From: Notospermus geniculatus
Taxonomy: Eukaryota > Nemertea > Pilidiophora > Heteronemertea > Lineidae
Direction of reading: 5' to 3'
DNA length: 64,000 nt
Assembly: GCA_002633025.1 (NCBI GenBank)
Contig: NMRB01000381.1
Span: 265,958 to 329,957, forward strand
The notes below the pieces were generated by a model. The model ran no database searches, was not told the DNA's origin, and saw only the letters and a list, made by a program, of their open reading frames with translations. Numbering within the stretch: the first letter of the stretch is position 1; each line of letters begins with the position of its first letter. Positions 11,395-21,913 of the stretch are shown in pieces. The translations under genes were made by a program, and so were the position numbers.

Positions 11395-12987
11395 TCACTC
11401 CGGATTCTGCTCGGCATCTGCCATGTTCGGACCCACACGCTCCTCCTCTTCCCCTCTCTCCATGGCTCTTACGGCGGTGTCGGCCTTCACAAACCACCTG
11501 GACACAGGAATGAGAACAGCTACTAGATAGAATAGGCTTATGGCGGCCAAGATGTAGAAAATGATGTCGATGTAATGGACAACAGGTTCTAAATCGGTTC
11601 TGTCCAATATTAGGAGAAGTGGAAGAGTGAAGAGAACGAAGCCTCCTTGTAGCGTGAACATGAGGGTGGAGAGACCTGGAGGACACTGTGTGGAACAAAA
11701 GGAGAGGAGGGCGCTGTAGATGATGAACATGGACAGGCCGGCGATGATGTACTGAGGAAGAAGAAGCAGGAATATCTTCTGTTGACGTCCCGAATTAATA
11801 AGAGACGTCACGACACCGGCGGTCAGTAGGGTTATAATGGAGAAGATAAAACCGACCCCGAGTGATTTCAGCTGGTTCACCATATCGTGTTGCCACAAGT
11901 GATGTCCACCAAACCTCGCGAAGCATTCCATCAGGGGGACAATTAACAGAACTACCAGGAAACGTATGTTTCTGAGCAGGTCTAGTTCGTTCATGCCGCC
12001 GTATTCTCTGAGTAATAGAGAAGAACAGTAGTCTAAGAAATATAGAAGCAAGACATGAGCTGCACCGGCTGCCATCAGCGGTACCATGAGTACTCCTTTC
12101 CGAAATCTCTGTCTGCGTAACATTATTGCGTTCACGACCTCTTGAAGGTTGTTGAGGCTGTTCTGCTGAGTTTCGTATCGGTTGCGTCGTCTGCATGTGA
12201 TGTAGGCCGTAGCGACCTTCATCAAGTCCTTAAAAGATTCCTTTGCTTTATCGGTGGTCTGCCTCTCGTAGCTGACTTTCCCTAGTAAAAACACGGCCAT
12301 GGAGAGTCCATCTAGACCCAAGAGCACTGCATGGTAGACAGTTTGGTAACATCTCTTGTCATTCACATGAAAGGATGGTATGTGATTGTTAAGGGAAAAG
12401 AACCACGCAGTTATAAATCCACAACTGACAACAAAACCTCCCCATCTCATGAACCTCGAAATAGACACGGGATTGTTGTCGACCTGTTGTAATCCGAAGG
12501 AGAACAGCGGGATAATTAAGGACGATAGGCCAATGACCATTGTCGTCCACCCGAAAATGTACACTGCAAAAAGTATATCGAACATCACTGGATCCACATT
12601 GGGCGTAACCTCCATTTTCAAAACGACACCGAATACCAGGAAATAACCAGCGACTTTCAGAACGAGTCCACGGAAGATGGCAATGTACTTTCCAATGATG
12701 ACGTCAGTATACAGTCCAATGAAAAGTAACATTACGAAAAGAATTACGCTTGGAGCAATCTCGATGAGCTTAACCGTCTTGGAGTTTAATTTGAAAAGTG
12801 TTTCGAGATCACGCATTAGGTTGCGTTGTGTATTATGCAAGCCGACAGACTGGAGAAACAAGACAATCAGCAGGCATCCCACACCCCACCTCTTGGACCT
12901 CTGGCCTGGCTGGACAGGAGCGTGAAGCAGGGGTACGTGTTCTGAATCGTCGTTGGTAGACATTTCTCGCGATGTGCTGCTGCTCAT
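11395..12987 (-). CDS. POT/PTR2 (SLC15-like) MFS transporter, single exon
   Basis: This encodes a 530-residue multi-helix membrane protein of the proton-coupled oligopeptide transporter fold, with about 12 hydrophobic helices from residue 35 to 500. The signature GLYTDVIIGKYIAI (residues 91-104) matches the family pattern G-x3-D-x3-G-x-Y-x2-I between helices 2 and 3. Later, FMRWGGFVVSCGFITAWFF and LLPQYIIAGLSMFIIYSALL fit the family's helix 5 and PQY motifs. The proton-coupling ExxER of helix 1 is missing (LQSVGLHNTQR instead). EHVPLL at residues 16-21 is an acidic dileucine sorting motif, suggesting endolysosomal membranes. The substrate is unknown. I used the ATG at 12987; the frame to 12990 starts with GTG, and a second ATG is at 12963. 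There are no introns, unusual for a gene this long in such genomes. Confidence 0.85.
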   Translation of the reverse strand: MSSSTSREMSTNDDSEHVPLLHAPVQPGQRSKRWGVGCLLIVLFLQSVGLHNTQRNLMRDLETLFKLNSKTVKLIEIAPSVILFVMLLFIGLYTDVIIGKYIAIFRGLVLKVAGYFLVFGVVLKMEVTPNVDPVMFDILFAVYIFGWTTMVIGLSSLIIPLFSFGLQQVDNNPVSISRFMRWGGFVVSCGFITAWFFSLNNHIPSFHVNDKRCYQTVYHAVLLGLDGLSMAVFLLGKVSYERQTTDKAKESFKDLMKVATAYITCRRRNRYETQQNSLNNLQEVVNAIMLRRQRFRKGVLMVPLMAAGAAHVLLLYFLDYCSSLLLREYGGMNELDLLRNIRFLVVLLIVPLMECFARFGGHHLWQHDMVNQLKSLGVGFIFSIITLLTAGVVTSLINSGRQQKIFLLLLPQYIIAGLSMFIIYSALLSFCSTQCPPGLSTLMFTLQGGFVLFTLPLLLILDRTDLEPVVHYIDIIFYILAAISLFYLVAVLIPVSRWFVKADTAVRAMERGEEEERVGPNMADAEQNPE

Positions 12988-13560
12988 CACATGGGATCAT
13001 GTTCTTATGCACCATGGGCCATTTCCCGACTATTTATCCCAGTTTGTTTAAACACGATTTTCATCGGAAATGTTGTGAAACTTCCTCAATTAGAATTAGA
13101 TATTGGGTCAAATCAAATATAGATATATCTATTTTTGGTCAGAAAATCATGCTGTAGGCCTACGGAGTATGGAAATTATGTCGGTAATCTCATCTAGGTT
13201 GAAAAAGCTGAAATCATGTGTGTCTCTTAAGAAAATCATGTGTGCAACTACCGGTTCATCAGTACAATCAAAAATAGATAAGCGCTCGCTTATCTACATG
13301 TATTTTTGGTACAATGTAAATTTACAGTCAGTATACGGAAGTCAAACCAAGACATGTTTGCTGTTTCACATACAATAGGAACTGTCAGTCAGTTGACCAA
13401 TAGGTGTCACTACGGTCCAATTCAATGGCTAGCGGTTGACTGAGCACCAATCGGGAGAATGTCCTTTTGTATTGGTCCGCTAGAACTTTGCTGACATCTT
13501 TTGGCGATAAGCAGGGCTGACTGCTCCTATAGTTATTACATTATTGGAGAATAGATCGAC
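12988..13560. other. Upstream region of the transporter gene
   Basis: No TATA box is evident. A short imperfect hairpin lies at 13268-13307, around ATAAGCG and CGCTTAT. Further on the sequence is featureless to my reading. Confidence 0.45.
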
Positions 13561-13827
13561 TAAAGTGTTTTTCACATTGAACTGGCCAAAGGTACTTAGT
13601 TGAACTCAGGAATGTGACCAGATCACATTTACCAAGAGGTAGTGGTGTTGCAGAACACTGACTTAAAAACAGATTATAGCTCTTTCATGGTGTCAGCCAA
13701 AGCTGGTCACCCATGACACTGCCGGCCGAGTGTTGTGTAACATTATTATTTGTGATCATGCCATTACAGTTTAGTGACAAGAGGTCAGCCAAGTACCTTT
13801 GGCCAGTTCAATGTGAGAAACACTTTA
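13561..13827. mobile_element. MITE family C, copy 1 (267 bp)
   Basis: The ends are TAAAGTGTTTTTCACATTGA and its inverted copy closing in CACTTTA. The inside matches the complement of 36765-37033 along its whole length, with both copies carrying GGTCACATT and GTGTTGYRCAACAC-type blocks. The right end stops at the single N at 13828. Confidence 0.85.
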
Positions 13828-13962
13828 NCAGAGCTCAAGGAGACGGAAGAAGGTGCTAATACCCACCCACGCTCATCGTGCCTTACTTGTTTTCATCACA
13901 ATCATAATAAGGATCCGAACATTAGTGCTAGGGTAACATCGATTCACGGACCTGCATTATTA

Positions 13963-14084
13963 AGGATTTTCAGCAACGCCCCCTATCGTCGCTTCGTATG
14001 ACGCATGACGTATCGAGCTAAATAATGCAAGACGAAAATCATACGCCATACGGATCGACGATACAGGGCGTTGCTGAAAGTCTC
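13963..14084. mobile_element. 122-bp inverted-repeat element
   Basis: The left arm, TTTCAGCAACGCCC then TATCGTCG and CGTATG, is repeated in inverted form at the right end with a few mismatches. Arms are about 45 bases with a spacer of about 25. No open frame is present. Confidence 0.8.
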
Positions 14085-15135
14085 TATTCTTCAACACGAT
14101 ACATTTTCATACATGGTATTGGGTAAGAAAAAAAGAACGAACAACATCAGACAGATATTCAGATCACGAGCGTTGTCGTCGGCGTTATATCGCCAAGTAG
14201 ACTGATGATAACCGTAATATCCACCCGCGCTGATTAGGTACGATTCTTTGACATCCGATCCGCAGGATCAAGGTTTTTCCTTCCTTTACATATATTTTCT
14301 ATTAATCATATCAACGGAGATTGTTGCCGATGTCGACAGCCTTTCCTGTGATGAACACAACGGTAAACAGAGTACTGGCGTTATCACCATTGTTGGCTGT
14401 ATCAAGTGGTAAAATCTATAGGATCTCATATGCACATGAATAGCATGACTTTTGAGGGATGGAATATTTTTCTCTTTCAATGGCATCACGAATGGTCAAA
14501 GGTTCATTAATTTTTTTTGAACTCCAGATAACTTCAAATCAAAACCCCGGGATTTAAGTGATGTAGTCACTTCTGAGGAACCCACCATAAAAGATTCATG
14601 GTTCTAGTTAGCAGCGTTCAGGAGATATGACCAAAAGGTTTTCACAAAGCGCCGCCTACAGGCCAGAGTTTACAACCAGTGGCGCTCAGTATCGGTATAA
14701 TGATAGAGGGGTATATTTGTGTACCATAGGGTACCTGTACACAAAGTTTCAGGTTTCTAACGCGCATCATCATGCTCCACATCAGTGTAAATCACGCCGA
14801 CTACCTAAAACTCCAAAATTAACCGCTTTCCTATACCTTGTCGGAACGCTACTAAACCTCGCTAATACAAAATTAGTGACAGCGATTTGACATTTCGCGG
14901 TAAGAAATCGCGCAGAATCGAAGCTGCCTTTTCCTGATCAAGTTAGCAGCCGCAGGCGAGGAGGATACCGTCAATGAGGTGATGGGCGGAATCAAATCCA
15001 GCCTAGCTGATTATCAATAATTGTCCTCTTATTCTGCACGGGCAATTGCTAAATATAGACCCCGATCAGGACAATTGCCACTAACAGAGGATCGGTGCCA
15101 TTAACGGTGCGAGACGTTAACCCCTCACGCATATA
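14085..15135. other. Intergenic, no gene seen
   Basis: I find no coding frame with support and no clear repeat structure in this stretch. Confidence 0.5.
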
Positions 15136-15347
15136 GGCCCTACGCCAAAATCACAGTTGGACGGTCACAGAGGTCTGGCATTGCCGGGGTCCAGTTTCTC
15201 CTGTTGGTGATGGTCGGCATTGCTGACACACAGCATGGTTGTTGATATCATCTTATCCAAGTCCTGACACTGACTTTGGAGGGACCAGACCCAGTGGCAA
15301 AGCAGGACTTCTGTGACATAACAACTGCGATTTTGGCGTATTAGGCC
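15136..15347. mobile_element. About 200-bp inverted-repeat element
   Basis: TACGCCAAAATC at 15141 with CAGTTG and GTCACAGA behind it is mirrored by TCTGTGAC, CAACTG and GATTTTGGCGTA ending at 15340. GGCC words flank both ends in inverted form. It is non-coding. Confidence 0.7.
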
Positions 15348-16151
15348 AGAGTGGAGAATAATCCGATGATGCACCAATTCAAGAATATTTGTATTTAATC
15401 CACCAATCAGAGTATATATAGCGTTTTTGATACCAACATTGAAAATGGAATATTATTACGTCAGGTTATACAAAAGCCGGCCTTTCTTTCGCTGTTACAT
15501 GTATATTACACGTACTAATTCAAGTTGGGCATTGATTGGTGGACTTCCGTATCATGACATAAAAACTCGCCAGGATTGGCGGACTCAATACACGTACGTA
15601 CGTGTACATGACATACATGTACATGTAATCAATCAGTGACACTGACCTGCGATCAAGGAAATCTTTGGACGGAACCAAAGAAAAATTCTCCTTTCAAGGT
15701 GTGAACGACACGAGCCACAAAAACCGCTGCATGAAGTTTTAGGGCGAGAATGGTTGGCCTGAGAAAAAAGGAGAGACTGATCAAAAGCTGCAGTTCTGTG
15801 TCAACACGACGAGATCGACGCAACAGCCACATTCAATCGTCTGTTGAAGATCATATCCGCCCGGAGACCGCTTTCCACTGACCGAAATGCCAAAGGCGTC
15901 AATACAGTGTGTGACATTTACGGGAGAGATTCCTCACCAAAGTGTAGGGTGCGAAGACTACAAGAGAGTAAGCACTATTCAGAAAATGAGGGCTCTTGGT
16001 GCTGCTTCGCGTGTGAAATCTCAAAGGACGTTTGATATTCTTGTTTGACATTTACGACTTGGCCAGAATCAACTCTTCGATGAGCGATCCTTTTTTGCGG
16101 TAAACTCATTCGACTTTGTTTCAGCAAATGGCATAACTTTTTTGTTGCCTC
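15348..16151. other. Intergenic, no gene seen
   Basis: TACGTACGTGTACATG and TACATGTACATGTA simple words occur at about 15594-15630. No gene or larger repeat was recognised. Confidence 0.5.
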
Positions 16152-16155
16152 TTAA

Positions 16156-16324
16156 AGCGAATTGATTTAGAAATAGAATTTGAAAGGGGACGAATTTTCG
16201 GGGGAAAATGTGAACAAAGTTCTCCAGAATGTCAACAAAGAAATGTTCGTGCATTCTGATTGGCTGAAAGTTTGTGTTTACAAACACCAGCCAAAATGTA
16301 AATAAAATCCGCTTTCAATTCGCT
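16156..16324. mobile_element. TTAA-flanked MITE (piggyBac-type), 169 bp
   Basis: The ends AGCGAATTGA and TCAATTCGCT are exact inverted copies. They are bounded on each side by TTAA (16152-16155 and 16325-16328), the target duplication typical of piggyBac transposases. No coding frame is present. Confidence 0.75.
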
Positions 16325-16328
16325 TTAA

Positions 16329-19251
16329 AGAACCTACGAACCCGGGTTATTATTGGATCGTCTGGCATGGCCTCACGACAGCTTCGTCTGAATAAATATA
16401 TATCCATTGGCGAATAGTTAACATTGTCGTCCCTCTGTACCAATCCACAAGTGAGAGTTACTTGATGACTCCATCGTAGACCACTGCCTTTTACTCAAAA
16501 TGATGACTGACTTGCGGCCTTGCGGCCTTGGCCTGCAAGTAATCGTTGAGCCTATGAGTCCAGTGCCACCAGAGTTAGCCAGAAACATATGAAGGAAAAA
16601 AGAAGTTCATAATTCAGATATTTGCTATCGACTCTTGCCATTCTATCGCCAACTAGTTCCTTCTCAATGGACCACCGTCCAAAAATAGCACAGTGGTGCA
16701 GATTCGATGAAAGGTACGCACGGTAAATGTCAGAGCAACAAAGACAAATCTAGAATTCTCATAGTAAAACCGGATGACCAGCGGAGATCATTAATCCTCT
16801 CGTTCTGTCTCACCCTGGTTGGCTGACATGAGTACTTCTTTAGTTAAGGAATAATTTTCTTGGCTATGGGGAGACGCTGCCAACCGTTGCAGGTTCAAAG
16901 ATCATCGCCCGTCAGTGCCGTAAATGTCACCGTTGATTTTGATGATGGCTTTGGTTCACATCGTTGTGGAGCTCGGGGAAAGGCCATAGATGGTTTGGGC
17001 GCGAGATAAGTGCAGTATGAATCGATGATAATTGGTGGGCATTCAACTGGAAGAATGCGTCGAAAAATATCACACATCGGAAAGGTTAGGTGTCGCCGAA
17101 TATGAGATTTCGAGAAGAGAAGCGCTTTTGATATGTCACAGGGTGCGAGTTGTAGTCTCTGTCTGCAAGATAGCCGCACCTCGCAAGTCTAAGAAGTTAA
17201 AACCACATAAGTAAGCTGTCTTTCATAGAATTTAATCGATGGCTTTGGTTCACACGTACTGTAGAGTGAAGGGAAGGCCGTAGATTCTGTTTGCATTCTG
17301 ATGACAGTTGGATGCAAGAGCCGCCACGGTCATTAGTGGGTATTTCCGAGTCATGATCATGATGAACTCGGCGGAGGGGAAAAGCATCCTGGATTCTTTA
17401 CCAACATAACCAACTATTGCCTACTAGGATTATCACGAAATACCCTGACAAGCATTTTCAATTAGAAAACACTTGTCGTTTTAGGCCGTTATTCTAGCCG
17501 CCCTGTTTTTGTAAACTGATATTGGAGAAATGAAAAGTTCTTCATTTCGATCGATGATGGGGGTCTTAATTTTTTGTCTTCGGTTGTATCAATGAGCCCC
17601 AACCTAGATCACAGTCTGAGATCGAGCCAATGATTAGAATCTGTGAAATATAAGTTCTACTGTTTTGTGTCATGGGTGCGATAAAAGAATTGGTGACGTC
17701 ATCAAAAGGTCATGACGTCATCGCCAAATATCGCCCAAATGACAAGACAGGGCAGATGTTTTTTTTCGCAGAATCGTAAAAATCACAGTTCACATTGAAA
17801 TGTGATCAAAGTGGTATTGATCGTTCGGTTTTCAATTTGGGTAACGAGTAGTATTGATATTCTGCATGATATGGCTGCCATGGCGTTCAACCTGTCCTTA
17901 TGCTATGTTTAGAAAAATATCAACGTCATTTAAAGACTGTTTATAGAATTTGTTTTGGGGGATAATTCCCCCAAACAATCTGTTAACGCTCACATGTCTA
18001 AGGTACCTTAGGAGTCGACATTTTGTGAAAACGTCATTCTCCAAATAAACACTTCCTGTGGGTTGGCCATTGACGTACATGCACATGATATTCGCACAAG
18101 TTCATCCCTACCTTATAGGCACTTCTGTCACGTAATGGTAGAGGTACGCCTGAAATGACAGCAAACGCAAATAACTGACAGCAAAAGGAACACCAAAATG
18201 ATGACATTTTTGTCGCCATCCACATTTCTGCAATATGTCCGCGGAAGTCTCTGTGAGTTGAGTTCCAACGTGCAGTCAGCCGACATATGTCGCAAACTGA
18301 GCTGATTACAAAGGACCAACATCAAATGCCCTTTCCTGGTTTACTTTTGTTCGAGTCAGTTACCAATTTCTTCACTGGCTTACACCTTCGGTATTCGTTG
18401 TAGCGGAGGGGCATCGTGACTTCGGAAAACCCTGCCCAGGTGTAAAGTGTCACAGTGTTTCCCTTTTCCAGCGTTTCCCATCATTGTATGTGGTATACTG
18501 TGGAACGAGAAATCTCTGTGTTCCCCTAAAAGTCATAGTTTCTCTAGCGTCTATTGTATAGAAACACTGAGATATGGAGAACATGAGACCATGCTACACA
18601 TGTGTATTACATTTTTCAGTGTGGGCATTTTTCTGTGTGATTCCCATTGTTTGCAACACACTGGGAAACAGACAGGCTGTTTTTCTGTGTGTCGCTCATT
18701 CATTGTCAGGTCGCCGCTTATTCCGTCAGTCTTTTGTAATGTCACACTGGCACACGGGCCACACTAAAAAAAGGTTACACCGGCGCTATTTTTGACTGAG
18801 AGCGTTGTTTAGCCTTTGCATGACAAAAAAAGAAAGATCCTAAAGTTCACTGGCCCCTTTACCCTCTCGTCGTACGTCAAGCTATTGACGCCTCGTCAAA
18901 TTAATGCCAGTTTGGCAATCAATCAATCAGTCAATCGGCAGTTGTTTATTGGAAAATGTCACTCTTTCGCTAGCTTGTGACTGAATAGCGAAGACCCTTT
19001 GACATTTGCCAGGCTACTCAATATGTCGACGGTGACGTCCCGCGTGCGCTGTCGTTACGCGTTCGTTAATTCGTTTAATGATCGACTGGGTGTTGGGATT
19101 GGGGGAATCATTTATTGTTTTCTTACACCATTCGTTGTGAGAAGGCTCTCAGGAGAATGCCGAAGTTTTATCGATAAAGGAAACACCGACCGAATCGATT
19201 TGGATAGCAGTAAGCGTTGATAAATAAGAACGGCATTTAGCCCCTAAAACT
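16329..19251. other. Intergenic, no gene seen
   Basis: A diverged direct duplication of about 50 bases, starting GATGGCTTTGGTTCACA, occurs at 16943-16993 and 17238-17286. GTCATGACGTCATC-type words lie at about 17694-17725. Short frames on both strands lack support. Confidence 0.5.
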
Positions 19252-19487
19252 ATAGGAATCCACTGCTGATTTTCTGCGTTGCGACTTGCTTTGCAACCTG
19301 CTACCTGCGATTGAATACGATCGCAAGGAACTGATACCGGTCGCCGACCGATTGCCGACTGAAATTGACCACGTCTTCGCCATTGGTGGAAATCACGTCT
19401 GGCGAGTCCACTACGGCGATCGAATGCAGTTGCAAAGCAAGTCGCAACGCAAAATCAGCTTTAAAATCAATGGTGGATTCCTAGCTT
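19252..19487. mobile_element. MITE family B, copy 2
   Basis: This is the same element as 3931-4168, with TAGGAATCC at the left and GGATTCCTAGCTT at the right and only scattered substitutions. Its right end abuts a TTAA-flanked element, so the two inserted side by side. Confidence 0.85.
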
Positions 19488-19489
19488 AA

Positions 19490-19737
19490 AGATAATATAT
19501 CACGACTTCATTGTTTACGTTTAATGTTTGTAAACATTGGTGTTTACATTATGTTATTTTGGACTTTTGGGACATGCCAACCCACCAAATTGAATGTTTT
19601 CAGTATCAAAAGAATTTCTAGAGGGGCATGCCACCGACAAATTACTCATAAGACAAAGAAAAACGAGAAATAAACAAACAAAATGTAAATAAACAATGAT
19701 TTTCGTGGCCCGCGAAAATATCCGTGATATATTATCT
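19490..19737. mobile_element. TTAA-flanked MITE (piggyBac-type), 248 bp
   Basis: The termini AGATAATATATCACG and CGTGATATATTATCT are exact 15-base inverted repeats. TTAA flanks both sides (19486-19489 and 19738-19741). The interior is AT-rich and non-coding. The TTAA duplication is the hallmark of piggyBac-superfamily transposition. The left TTAA overlaps the last bases of the neighbouring family B element. Confidence 0.85.
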
Positions 19738-19741
19738 TTAA

Positions 19742-21451
19742 GACCCGACCCATCGCTTCTGTTGCACTATTCAACGCACTCAATGTACTATAAGTCACTG
19801 CATTTTGAGAATGCTATGCATATGGAAGCCATGGACGATGACGGTACCTAGCGTTGTCATTATCTGACCAGATTCTAATCTCCATCCCACAACGACGGCA
19901 AGTCGGTGGCAGCTAATAACGCAAGCCTTCCATTCATGTCGCCATGGAAGCTGGTGAATGAAAGCTCACTGCTTGCTTCGTTATAGGCAGCCGGCAAGAT
20001 ATCCGCTGAGAGCGAAGGCAGCTTTGATGGCGTTCACCGTTGTGATGGAACAGGCAATGGGTGTGGGCGTGGGAGGCTGATCATCCATCAGTGATGTGGC
20101 GTATCTAGGGCTGGTTAGCTACAGGTAGTTTCTCGTCTGTTCGATTAGGTTGTGTAACAATAGGCTGTACAGCCATGTGAGCGAGGGTTTTTTCTGCGTG
20201 TTCGCGTTGGGGCAAGTGAGGTCTGCCTGGGTTGGATTAGGACATGGGAGGTTGCTGATGTCGGTGTAACCTCAGTTTAGAATGGTGTATCAAGCTCTGT
20301 TCGATTGGGTTATATAACAATAGGCAATACAGCCGTGTGGACGACGATTTTTTTCCTGAGTTCTCATTGGATTGTTGGTGTTGCGTTTGGGGCAAGGGTG
20401 GTCTGCTTTTAAGGAAGGATTGGGGTACTAAGTACTCTCTCCGAGCTTCCCAATGAACACTCATTGTGGTGCTTTCAAGAGTCTTTTACGTATAGGCATA
20501 ACATTATTTCTGACTAAATTTGCCTTTGCAAAAAAGCTTTAACAAAGCCTGCCGAATGCGGAACACCGTAATTTCACCATAGAATGGTAAAACAAACGTT
20601 TCTTTGACGATATCTTTGGAAATGAACAATCAGAATCATAAGACGGCGGTCCAAGCAGGAGATACACCCACGATCGTTATGAAACTTGGATATATTTAGC
20701 CGTTCCGAGGATGGAACGTGATCAAAATAAACCAAGGAATGCCGCGGCGACTCTGATGTTTCAATTTATGTCTATGGGTAACGTTCTTATCATTCCCTGT
20801 CAGAGAAAAAAACGGTAATTACATTTTATGAATATGTCAAAGCGTGGGCGTTGAGGGTTTTTGTATTCATTTCAGACGACGCATTTATTGTACTTTGAAA
20901 TTAACAGAATATCATGGTTCCGTTACCGTGGTTACGCGGAGGTCTGGCCCTGTTGCATTGTGCCAAATTAATGTTGGCACCATCTCGGCGTGAATTCATC
21001 AGTTACATGTATTACAAGGTTTTTTGACCCCTTAGCACCTTTTTCTTTACAAGCTTAATACATGTCTACAACGACAAGTATAGTTCCAAATACGTAACAT
21101 TGCAGTGTTTCCTGGTTGATAATTGGATGACGCTAGGGACGCTAATTAGCAATTAATGTTGCTCCTGTATCCGACACAGCGGGTGGCATTACTTGGGTGA
21201 CCATCCCAAAGGACCCAAATTTCTGCTACAGTGTAAGTAAACTTTCATCATGTTCGTCCCGATCGAACTTCAAATATGGCCGCCTTTCGGCCATATTGAA
21301 AATTGGATTTTGGCCCCATATCACATGAACATTACCACTACCAGGTAAAATGTTCTAACCTGGTTTGAATATGTATCTAGAAACCGTACCACCTATGTGT
21401 ACACAAAATTTTGGTCCTGCGATTTCCCCATACGGAGACAATATAATAATC
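19742..21451. other. Intergenic with a two-copy tandem duplication
   Basis: No gene is seen. Bases 20136-20294 and 20294-20440 are diverged copies of one unit beginning CTGTTCGATTRGGTT, followed by AACAATAGGC and ACAGCCRTGTG and ending in GGTCTGC. A small palindrome, TATGGCCGCC to GGCCATA, lies at about 21275. Confidence 0.5.
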
Positions 21452-21684
21452 AGGGGCGTAGGCTGGGGGTGCACGTGCACCTCCCCACAGCAGTAAGAGA
21501 GTTCCGCTCTGGGCAAGTAGAAAAAAATCAGCCTTGTAATCTTGTAAATTTTGGCTAAGAATAGCATTGAAATCACATCTCAGAGCATCTAGATTCCAAA
21601 ATTTTCTGGGGGAGGCCCCCAGACCCCCTCCAGGGCAAACCTTTGTTACTCTTCAGTATACTGTGAAATTTCATCCCTACGCTG
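21452..21684. mobile_element. Possible left end of a hAT-like element
   Basis: CAGGGGCGTAGGC followed by GGGGGTGCAC resembles termini common in hAT elements. No matching right end is found before the single N at 21685, so the element may be truncated there. Confidence 0.35.
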
Positions 21685-21747
21685 NGCTGCTCGTGGGAAG
21701 ATCGTCCAATCTGCGGCATCTTCCATCGATCGTTGATATGAACAAAG

Positions 21748-21913
21748 GTTGGGAGTGATCAGGCAGCAGAGCAGTCGGAGGCGAGCTCTGGCGAGGGTGA
21801 CACTGTCGTGATCAATACCTGCGGAGGTGGGATATTGGATCTTCCGATAGCTGAATTGTGGCGGCTGGTGATAGAAGCGATAAACGGGTCGGAAGCTGAC
21901 TTGGTTGACCTTG
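21748..21913 (+). CDS. Candidate orphan exon, unknown protein
   Basis: An open frame of about 55 codons runs from a possible acceptor (AAAG, 21744-21747) to a consensus donor, GTAAGT, at 21914. The peptide includes DTVVINTCGGGILDLP and LWRLVIEAINGSEADLV, which looks like a natural alpha/beta sequence with GC-rich third positions. The frame has a TGA just upstream at 21739 and no ATG. The N at 21685 may hide the preceding exon. I do not recognise the family and cannot find a matching next exon. Confidence 0.35.

Noticed and set aside
11795-12196. 133-codon minus-strand frame inside the transporter
   Set aside because: It overlaps the real coding sequence in a different frame.
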